A DNA stretch of 64,000 bases from Dipteris shenzhenensis. Lineage: Eukaryota; Polypodiophyta; Polypodiopsida; Gleicheniales. The DNA lies in the NCBI GenBank assembly GCA_047967505.1, contig CM106541.1; one strand, written 5' to 3'. Under the pieces are notes generated by a model. That model was given only the letters and a program-made list of their open reading frames with translations. It was not told where the DNA came from and ran no database searches. The position numbers and the translations under genes were made by a program. Shown here piece after piece: positions 56,601 through 64,000 of this stretch. The first letter of the stretch is position 1. The number at the start of each line of letters is the position of its first letter.

Positions 56601-57706
56601 CCAGTTGCAAAAGAAAACTTTATGTCACCTGCTCCCACTATGTCACATGCATAGTCATTTCCAAGATGCACACAACCTGTCTTTCCACTGTCATAAGTGG
56701 AGAACCATTCCCGATGGGGAGTAACATGGAATGAAGCACCAGAATCCAAAATCCAATCCTGGGAATATGCATCATCTAAAGTGGTAAGCAACTCTGCAGA
56801 TAAACTAGACATGAAGAGAATGTCATTGTCACTATCATGTGTGACTGCATTGATCTCCTCGATCTTCACTTTTCCTTTGTCCTCCCTTGGACTCTCTTCC
56901 TTTTGATTTGCACCCCAATTTGCATTCTTTTTCTTATCCTTTTGCTCTCTTTTTAGCTGGTAGCAATCCTTTTTCATATGGCCCTTCTTGCCAGAGTGAT
57001 AACACTCAATGCTCCATGCCCTGGATTTGCTACGTGACTTCCCTCTTTCTTGGGACTTCCCCTTGAACTGTGATCTGCCCCTTTGCACATTTAAGGCTCC
57101 ATCCTGCTTGTTGCCATCCATAGACTTCCGTCTAATCTCCTCGGCCAACAAGCTACCCACAACATCATCAAATTTCAGTACTCCACAAGGTGCAGAGTTA
57201 TTGACAGCTATACGGAAGGTATCCCATGAGGATGGCAATGAACATAAGAGAAATATTACCTTAGTCTCCGCATCGAAATTCATTTTCTGAGCCTGAAGCT
57301 GGCTGAAAATAATATTGAATTCATTCAAGTGAGAAGCAATGGAGACCCCTTCCTTCATCTGCAGCTCAAACAACCTCTTCATGAGGTAAACTTTATTAGA
57401 GGCAGTTTCCTTTTCATAAGTGGCACACAGTTTCTTCCACAAATCTTCCGTATTCTGCTCATTTACCACTGTGAAATAAACTGACTTTGCAAGATGAAGT
57501 CTAATAGTAGACTTTGCTAATGCATCCAACTCATTCCAATCATCCTTAGACATATTTGCAGGCTTAGCTTCAATCCCTACCAAGGGTTTAATCTGCTTCT
57601 TTTGAATAAGCACATCCCTTATTTGTTCTTTCCACAAAGAAAATTTTGTCCCATCAAACTTTTTAATGCTGAAAAACTCCTTTTCAGACATGGAGGAGGA
57701 TGCCAT
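53655..57706 (-). pseudogene. E4 gag-pol
   Basis: The first Met of the family start (MASSSMSEKEFF) is at 57706. It is open for about 690 codons to 55637: gag, a zinc knuckle with its second Cys changed (CYHSGKKGHMKKDC), protease DWILDSGASFHV, integrase CEHCLYGKQTK, HLDVCGP, FIDDATRKVWAY, LRTDNGGEY and NPVAKKMNHT (the catalytic Glu of the E3 form NPIVEKLNRT lost). A 10-bp deletion after HVPKE shifts the frame, another small deletion lies near 55300, and a TGA lies near 55126. RT runs 55121-54141 with MDVKTAFLHGD, LYGLNQAPREWYQ and YVDDMLLAS. RNase H (54119-53655) has YTDSDYAG, STKEAEY and HSDSMSAI. Close to intact but not functional as read. Confidence 0.9.
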
Positions 57707-58961
57707 GATGTAAATGAAACAAAATCCCAAATGCTAGTACCTGCAAGAGAGAATCACACCAAATACCAGGTGCACCCAAATGTGTATGCCACATAGAGTG
57801 AAATATCACCAAAAAACTCAAAGCTCAAAGCATCAAAAGATGCATCTGACTCATGTGCATATACTATGCATCCATATGAGCAAATCTAGCCCAAAAGAAA
57901 ATGCCAATAAGTGCCAAATGACTCAAGCATAAACACCGTCCACTGGCATATGCATTAATAATATCTCATCCAAGAGAGCATAGCACTATCAGTGCATCAC
58001 CTACAATGTGTCAAAGCTGTCCCTCAGCATAAAATAGCATCCATGTGCAAAGCGTCCATAAAAATAGCATCCCACAAGGCAATTTGGGCCTATCAGTGCA
58101 TCCAATAAGGACCCTAATCCTCCAAATGGCCTATAAATCATCCACTACAACCCAATGCATACCACGAATGAGCATACACTGCTCAAACTGCAACCAGAGT
58201 GATCTGCATAAGGTATGCTCAAGAAATCATAGTCCCACGGTAATGACCGCTACTGAAAAATAGAACCTGAGATGCCTCAAAACATGGGTGCCATTGCATA
58301 ATCGGACTCAGCAAGAGAATCTACAAATATCTCTCTTTTGTCGGAACTCCAAAATCCCAACCGATGAGTGAGAAATGGGAGTCACACTTATCCACTGCCA
58401 TGTGGCATAAATCTAAGGTTTCAAAACCTTAGAATGAAAAATGCATAACAGAGAGATGAAATCGAATACAAAGAGAGGAGTTGACACACTATGATGAGCA
58501 ACATAGAAGTTTTAGGACCTCTTGAGTCCATCGGAACTGACAGATCTGCAAATGGTTGCTCCAAACTTGAGTTCCAACACCTGAGCAAAAAATGCAGAAA
58601 CTGACACAGTGAGTCAGAAATCCAATGAAATGATCCCACATTCAAGAATGAAGGTGTTTCCAAGCTCTTGAAGTGAAGTGGACACCAAAAGCAAGCCATA
58701 GTTGCCTCTACAAGTCAATACGGAGTCTCTGTTATCGAACGCAATAGGGAAAAGCTCAAAAAACGACTTTTTCTTTAAAAACACTTAACAGGCTCTCAAA
58801 ACCACTTCGCAAAACCAAAGTGACTTTTCCCAAGGTTCCTCCAAGGTCTCTACATACTCAGATGCAAGTAAAGTCACCCACAAAGCTTCCCATTGAGCTT
58901 CTTCTTCCTCCCACAGAGCTGCTAAGCTTCAAGCATTCACGCACGCTCAGCTAGATCACCC

Positions 58962-58975
58962 GGGCTCTGATACTA
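58962..58975 (-). other. E4 primer-binding site, one mismatch
   Basis: On minus it reads TAGTATCAGAGCCC, two bases from the LTR as in E3; the second base is A instead of G. Confidence 0.85.
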
Positions 58976-58977
58976 GT

Positions 58978-59148
58978 TGAGAGTGCTCTCAACGGAAGCA
59001 AGAATGGAAGAAGGAGAGAGAGAGACAAAGAGCCACACAATTTTTGGTGGGTGCAGAACCACCCTAATCTTCTTTTTCATTCATTTATATATGTGTTTGA
59101 GTATTGTACATAACCAGGGTAAAGGCACAGTGACCTTTAACCCCCACA
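58978..59148 (-). repeat. E4 5' LTR
   Basis: 171 bp, TGAGAG...CCCCCACA on plus, followed by the AAAAG duplication. Confidence 0.95.
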
Positions 59149-59335
59149 AAAAGGGCAAAGAGCATTTAGTTTGCAAGCTGAAGAAGAGTCTCTATGGTCT
59201 TAAGCAAGCGCCTAGAGAATGGTATCAGAAGTTTGATGCTTTCATTCGGTCCCAGGGTTTTAGAAGGAGTGAAATTGATCATTGCCTCTACACTAAAAGG
59301 GCTAAGGATAATAGCCGGATAATTTGTGGATGGCC
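59149..59335 (+). pseudogene. E3 gag-pol, resumed RT fragment
   Basis: After the duplicated AAAAG the RT frame continues: [20 protein letters not shown], then FIRSQGFRRSEIDHCLYTKR and KDNS. It matches the same part of E4 and then departs near 59325, before the YVDD active site. The rest of E3 is missing. Confidence 0.9.
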
Positions 59336-59404
59336 ATAACCTGAAGGTTGAAGTAGCTAAAGAGATGTCTGGCATGGCACTGCTGCCAATCTAGTTAGCA
59401 TGGA

Positions 59405-60660
59405 GATTTCTCTTTGTGATGACTGTCATAAAAGAGATTTGCACCAATTCCATTTTGAACCAGGAGGAGACCTCATGATCTCTACTCTCCAGAGGACTTT
59501 TATTCCACTTAGCCGACTCCTCAAGGGCCTACCCCTGCAACTACCCTTGGCCAAACTCCTCTCGAGCCTAGCATTGTGACTACCCCTTAGGGAACTCCTT
59601 TGCTAGCAATCCATGGCTTCATCGGGAGTCCCGACGAGTTTGTCACACAAATGATAGATGCGGAGGCATTGAGATTTTTCTCTCTGCTATCCTGGAGGAC
59701 CTCAGCTCTTCCCTCTCCTACACTGACAGCTAGACCTACTCGACAGGTGTCCCCTCTAGCCCCTTCGACCGAGGGGTCATCACTTGGTCGTATGCATGGT
59801 AAGGGAAGGAAGAGTAGGAAGGGTCGAACCTACTATGCTGACTTGGGAGATGTAGATGAGTCAGCACACTCACATTCCTATAGGTCTCCACTTGGCCATG
59901 AGACCCAGTACCAGTCAGGTCCCTTGCCCTCTCCCACTCCCTTTGCTACTCCTCGCTCCGTAAGTGCTCATAGTAGCACCCCTTACTCTAGCTATGCCAC
60001 TCCCATGACTCCTCCTTTCTTGCTCGAGGACCTGTACTGTGAAATCACTAGGGCTGGAGAGATAATAGAAAATAAAAAGGACTCAGAAGTGCTAGCCACC
60101 ATGAGGCGGTTGATGAGCCACCACTTCAAGAGCTGCACAGCTACTAACAGGTAGTACCAAGATGACGAAAAGAAGAGGTCAGTCATCGATGAATTAAAAA
60201 AACAGTACCCTAACCCCCCAAATTGGGAGTTCAATGAGGATTACATGCGAGAGCGCATGTGTCCTGTCTTGAAGCATCATAGGTGAACCTTGCGTACTTC
60301 CATTGCAAAGGGGAAGGCTAAACCCAGCAAGGCAGATAGGGACCATCCCAAAAAGTTTGAGAGTCTGAGGAGGAATGCAAGGAGACAGCTGGACAGTTGG
60401 CGTTTGAGGCATGGGTGGTAAGTCTACTTCTTCTTATTTAATTTATTATTCTATTTGTTTTATTACATATTGCATGCACCTTATCTAACTCCCATAAATT
60501 GGGCTCATAGCAAACTGTGATGGGTCACCTTTCCACAAACAAAGAGGTGAGATGCATGTTCCACATAGGAGCGAAGTTGTGGTTTATTGAGATGGAGGCC
60601 ATGGGAGCGACAGTCGATTGGGCTGAGGTGACTGCTCACACGATAGAAGTCTACTCCTAC
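59405..60660 (+). pseudogene. plant CACTA-associated transposon protein (Transposase_24-like), copy 2
   Basis: The plus-strand partner of the 8.0-9.2 kb copy. It starts near the GGAGGAGACCTCATGATCTCT-like codons (59465) and has a long open part at 59600-60154 (GFIGSPDEFVTQM, ALRFFSLLS, SAHSHSYRSPLG, then LEDLYCEITRAGEIIENKKD). It then reads FNEDYMRERMCPVLKHHR, TGA, TSIAKGKAKPS and RRNARRQLDSW, with a donor at GGTAAGT (60418) identical in place to copy 1. A short later exon (60520-60660, VRCMFHIGAKLWFIEMEAMG) follows. Stops and a deletion in the middle mark it as decayed. It lies 0.8 kb inside the CACTA terminus at 61462, which supports the family call. Confidence 0.65.
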
Positions 60661-61255
60661 TTGTAATCTCACTTTTTAAATTGTTTTATTCTATAAGTTC
60701 CAATCTGATTTCCAATTAATATGGTTTCACTCTTAGGGTGCAAGCTCGAATGTCCCATCAGTGGAGGTGAGTGGCGGTGATGATGAGGGATTTGGCTTAC
60801 ATAGCTTTGACGAGGGCTAGGGATCATGCGTAGCTCACGAAGGCGAGGGATCAAGCCAGTGCAACTACGATGATGATGAGGATAGCGACAACAATTCCAA
60901 TGAGCAGTAGTAGTAGTAGTATTAGAAATGGTTTGTATATACTTCGGCATGTATATGATTTTGTATGTCAGCTGGTTTGAGCGATTTTGTATCACCCTTT
61001 TTGAAAGGGTAATTTGTAACAAATAATGTTGTATATCTTTGGCAGGTATATGCTTCTGTATCTTGGCTTATTTGAGCGATTTTGTATCACCCCTTTCACA
61101 AGGGAAATTTTGTAACAAACAAGGTTTGAGAGTTTTATCTCACTTGTGTGCTTGTAAACAATCTTTTGTAATTACGAAAAAAAAAACATTAGCGAGGCAA
61201 AATAGGGTTTGTTGTGGCCCTGTTTAGTCCCACTAATGTGTTTTTTAAGTTTCTA
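60661..61255. other. 3' part of the CACTA-type element, no further gene
   Basis: It contains a GATGATGAGGATAGCGACAA-type acidic coding remnant near 60870-60930, an AGT-repeat, and a direct repeat of TTTGAGCGATTTTGTATCAC near 60976 and 61071. No other gene recognised. Confidence 0.45.
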
Positions 61256-61261
61256 TTAAGC

Positions 61262-61350
61262 GTTGCTATATAGTGACACTTTACCAATGTTGCTATATAG
61301 CAACCTTTACCAGAGTCACTATATAGCGACGCTTATATAGTGACATTTCT
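61262..61350. promoter_or_regulatory. palindromic TATAGCGAC boxes, subterminal to a CACTA end
   Basis: Boxes lie at 61262-61277, 61289-61304 (the perfect palindrome GTTGCTATATAGCAAC) and 61315-61330, with partial ones near 61335 and 61360. Spacings are 27 and 26 bp. They lie 130-200 bp inside the TAGTG end, where TNPA-type binding sites sit in CACTA elements. Confidence 0.65.
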
Positions 61351-61444
61351 TTTTTGATGCTAATAGTGACGTAAATACCGACCTTTGGACCCATAAAAAA
61401 GAAACCTTTTAGTGTAAAAAAGGTCGGTATTTCCATTGAAAAAC

Positions 61445-61462
61445 GGTCTGTTCCTTGTAGTG
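61445..61462 (-). mobile_element. CACTA element right terminus
   Basis: On minus it reads CACTACAAGGAACAGACC, the canonical CACTA start. The next bases on plus are AGT (61463-61465), the possible 3-bp target duplication. An imperfect hairpin (ACCTTTTTTACACTAAAAGG on minus and its surroundings) lies at 61360-61440. The left end was not found and may have been lost with the 3' part of E3. Confidence 0.75.
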
Positions 61463-62399
61463 AGTGCTCTCCCTATGCTGCCTTGATAAACTTACGCTAG
61501 AAGGAAAAAAAACCTTATGCACAAGAACTTCCATCCCTGTGACTAGCTTTGTGGAATAGATTGATGCCACAATGTCAGACTCTCCCCTTCCTTGCGTTAT
61601 TGCCCATGAATATAGAGACACCAAGTACAAACTAAGGAACAAAATTCAAATTAGACAATTATGCAAGTGAAATGATAAACCATAGCACACAAAGAGAAAA
61701 AATTCATAAACCAACACTATATTAGAGAATTTGGGAAAATCCCAATTCCCACGAAATAAAATATAGTCACTTCAAAAGTAAAATTTGATGTTTTTTATTG
61801 AAACATTAGCTCCATTGAGGACCATGCACAATACTTTCCCAATTCCTAGAAACCCAAGCAAAAATCTTCCGTATGTTGCTATGGCAAAAGGCCTTAATAG
61901 ATGTGAACATGGCTCCATGGCCAAAAAATTTGTTGATTTGCTAGTGAAAGAAAGATGTTTGTTGTTTCGTATGCATCAAAACCACAAACAAAAGCCAATT
62001 TATAGATGTTGCGTTAGGAAGATTCATTGGAGTAAATTAAATTGTAGTATTGATATATGCAATAGGATTGTTATATTAGATCTTTGACATCCATCATATA
62101 ATTGTGGTCTTCAAAAACAAAATTAAACTTGCAACAACTGTTAATTTTTATTTGGTATATAAGATGTATCAAATTAATGTCAAATGCATATGTTTATGTT
62201 GATAAATTGCAGTATTGACATATGTAATAGGATTATGGTAGAGCTTTGACATCCATCATATAAATGTGGTGTTCAAAAACACCGTTCCGTGACAATAGAG
62301 CTCATGAAACTCTGCATCACAACAGAGCTATAATCAAAACCATTGACACATAGCCAATTTTGCACCACATCGTTTAACATAATCATTAACAATTCCATA
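61463..62399. other. flank with an 80-bp direct repeat; no gene recognised
   Basis: A segment with GTATTGATATATGCAATAGG and CTTTGACATCCATCATATAA occurs at about 62045-62125 and 62211-62285. A 100-codon plus frame at 61785-62087 has no motif I recognise. Otherwise AT-rich. Confidence 0.45.
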
Positions 62400-62956
62400 C
62401 TAGTATTCATACTCACAAAGTAGCTCATCTCCGAAGAAGATATCCTTTATGGTTTGCACAGTAATGTAGCCATGGGCACTCAAATTTCCTTGTGACTTTT
62501 GAGCCCAAGGTGGTAGTTTAGGGATGTATACAAATATAACATTTGTTCTTTCTTTATAATACATTGAGCTATTTATATATCTAGCAATGTTTCCATACAA
62601 TACATCTCCCACAATACATTTCACATCTATCAATGGCTCAATGAATGGATCTTCAAACATTCCATAAGTCTTCATCCTTGGGAAAAACTTGAGGAGAGAT
62701 CTCCAAGTATCATAATCATACTTTGGACCATTATATACCATCAAATCTTGTTTTTCTTAATGCTCGTATGTACAAAAAGACCATATCCTGCCCCAGGTAT
62801 TGTTGATTTCTTTACTTCATAATGGATGCCATCCATTTCGAACACATGCTCAATGGATATGGGCAATTTATGTTTCCATAAGCCATTGGATGCAGGATCA
62901 AAATTTGTAATAAGATAGCTCTTCAACTTTTCAGAACAATCTGAAACACCTATCAT
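62400..62956 (-). CDS. SET-domain protein, partial or degenerate
   Basis: SET domains transfer methyl groups from SAM to lysine. On minus, an acceptor TTTCAG precedes DCSEKLKSYLITNFDP (about 62938). KKSTIPGAGYGLFVHTSI (about 62800) is the opening GxG/GLF motif. A one-base frame change near 62743 follows. Then VLYGNIARYINSS (62600) matches the RFxNHxC motif, with the His and Cys not conserved, and ITVQTIKDIFFGDELLCEYE (about 62460-62400) matches I..GEEL..DY. It ends TAG at 62400. The order and spacing fit SET; key residues of the NHSC motif are changed, so activity is doubtful. It may be the 3' exon of the same transcription unit as the FCP1-like frame upstream. Confidence 0.65.
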
Positions 62957-63178
62957 ATGTTTAAAATCAAAGAATCATTCTTTTAGTGGAGGAATACAAA
63001 CTCACATCACAAAGCACATAGCATTTTTTGGACAAGGTACTAACTCAATGTCTATTAATTCTTTCATAAAACAAATTGAAACATAATGTTTTGCTTATCG
63101 AATCTAACCAAATAATAACTCATGAAGCAAAATAGAATCACCACAATCTATATCAAATTTTGTAGGGAAAATGCAATT

Positions 63179-63892
63179 TTATGCTGGATTAACACAACCC
63201 GTGTAAGGCGAAACATCAATGAACACTATTCTTACTGGTTTGCATTCCTCTTTAAAACAACACCACACTCTCATTAATGGTTTAAACTCCGCTTCCACAT
63301 TCATCCTATCTGGTCGAATGATTCTACTCTTTGTATGCTTGTGGCATGCCATCGCACCCCAAACCATGAAGAAATGTAACTTTCTGTTAACATGATGCTC
63401 CAAAGTGTCCAGCATGTGTTGCATCATGCCCTTTTCTCCTGCAGTGGACCAAATGCCAACATGGTAGTGATTGAGCAACCATTGTAGAAACTCTAAACAC
63501 CCAGGACGGAGAACAAGCCAGTGCTTCCCATTGTGCAAGATCATATGTTTATTCGACTTCGAAAAACAACGCTCGAGCAATAACCCTTTCAAATCTATTA
63601 TCACTGCTAGTCTTATTTTTGTTATCACCTCTTTTGACATTATTTCTTAGGGTGACATTATGTCTTCTCCTTTACCTTCTAAGATTTCTTCCTGCACCTT
63701 GGCTTCATACAATGACATTGCATCTTCTCCTTTACCTTCTAAGCTCGCATTCACATTTGTCAATGGAACATTAACTGCAGACATTGCATCCTCAACATTT
63801 TCAATCAACCATGTTGAGCTTGGAACTTGCATGCTAATGTTCAAATTAGGCACATAATGAATCATTGGATCAAGTGTCACATGTACAGGCAA
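63179..63892 (-). CDS. FCP1/NIF-like HAD phosphatase domain, motif I altered
   Basis: The frame is open from 63640 (MSKEVITKIRLAVIIDLKGL) to 63179. It reads RPGCLEFLQWLLNHYHVGIW, STAGEKGMMQHMLDTLE, a FKPLMRVW block and VFIDVSPYTGCVNP, matching the FCPH/NLI-interacting-factor pattern (VLDLDETL, RPG...L......EI.IWT.A, K.L..VW, L.DDSPY....NP). Motif I is DLKGLL, so the second catalytic Asp is Lys, and DDSPY is DVSPY. Dephosphorylation is therefore unlikely. Upstream, the same frame continues to 63892 across one TAA (63644-63646) and carries a repeated LEGKGEDAMS/LEGKGEDIMS phrase. Start choice is uncertain: 63640, or further upstream if the TAA is an error. The SET frame lies 223 bp downstream on the same strand. 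Confidence 0.65.
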
Positions 63893-64000
63893 TGCTTCTA
63901 GTGATGTGAAATTGAGATGGCCAATATCTGTTGATAAACAAGGAAATGCAATTCATAAGTAGAAACAAACTGAATATTGAGATGGAAAACCAAATTGTCA
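63893..64000. other. window edge, possible 5' continuation of the FCP1-like gene
   Basis: The minus frame can be read a little further upstream of 63892, but no start or splice site can be fixed before the window ends. Confidence 0.3.

Larger units (their letters stand above)
53431..59148 (-). mobile_element. E4: complete Ty1/copia element nested in E3, TSD AAAAG
   Basis: 5718 bp with LTRs of 171 bp each (53431-53601 and 58978-59148). The target duplication AAAAG lies at 53426-53430 and 59149-59153, inside the RT codons of E3. The LTRs differ at about six positions (3-4%). It is minus-oriented, opposite to its host E3 of the same family. It contains a primer site, a leader of about 1.2 kb, one gag-pol frame with a few lesions, and a polypurine-type AAGTGGGAAGT next to the 3' LTR. 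Confidence 0.95.

Noticed and set aside
61785-62087. 100-codon plus-strand frame near the window's right end
   Set aside because: No recognisable motif, overlaps an AT-rich direct repeat, and lies opposite to the nearby SET gene.
1-64000. CRISPR arrays, rRNA or tRNA genes
   Set aside because: No regularly spaced identical repeats with unique spacers, no rRNA-like stretch, and no cloverleaf with a convincing T-loop was seen by eye.

Overview
The window reads as a repeat-rich piece of a land-plant nuclear genome. The evidence is a large LRR receptor-like kinase gene with GT-AG introns and a non-RD kinase domain, a plant-type subtilase remnant, several Ty1/copia retrotransposons primed by initiator tRNA-Met, CACTA (TNP2/DUF4218/DUF4216) transposon genes and a BED-DUF659 (hAT-type) transposase. 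I cannot place it below land plant. Few genes look alive. The best host gene is the LRR-RLK at 1.86-5.19 kb; a SET-domain reading frame and an FCP1-like phosphatase reading frame lie on the minus strand at 62.4-63.9 kb. The rest is mobile DNA, satellites and low-complexity tracts.

Layout. 1.86-5.19 kb: LRR-RLK (+). 5.95-6.81 kb: subtilase pseudogene (+). 6.9-7.35 kb: pyrimidine microsatellites. 8.0-16.4 kb: CACTA-type DNA, with a transposon ORF on minus, a TNP2-DUF4218 gene on plus and a DUF4216 piece on minus. Clusters of a palindromic box, GTYRCTATATAGYRAC, occur here and again at the CACTA terminus at 61.46 kb. 16.9-31.7 kb: an unusual block with three copies of an unrecognised small gene (about 150 codons), a BED-DUF659 transposase, many local tandem repeats, and a long minus-strand gene. 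The 3' half of that gene is three tandem sets of exons, each resembling an Ulp1/C48 cysteine peptidase. The transposase and the peptidase-like gene share a repeated ETQC-type tail. 31.7-36.1 kb: duplicated AT-rich DNA, then about 3.3 kb of polypyrimidine DNA carrying a recurrent GC-rich palindrome.

36.1-40.6 kb: a gag-only copia derivative (E1) abutting a partial LTR without a base between. 40.58-41.56 kb: a 182-bp satellite arranged in trimers. 41.6-48.9 kb: a stop-riddled coiled-coil reading frame split by a complete copia element (E2, TSD CTATC) and cut again by a second family (E3). E3 is itself split by a same-family element in the opposite orientation (E4, TSD AAAAG). 59.4-61.46 kb: the right end of a CACTA-type element.

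Most coding sequence is decayed. Where two copies can be compared inside the window, many premature stops are CAG/CAA to TAG/TAA, as expected for C-to-T decay of silenced repeats. The candidate for something undescribed is the 16.9-31.7 kb block. Its role is inference; its structure is visible in the sequence.
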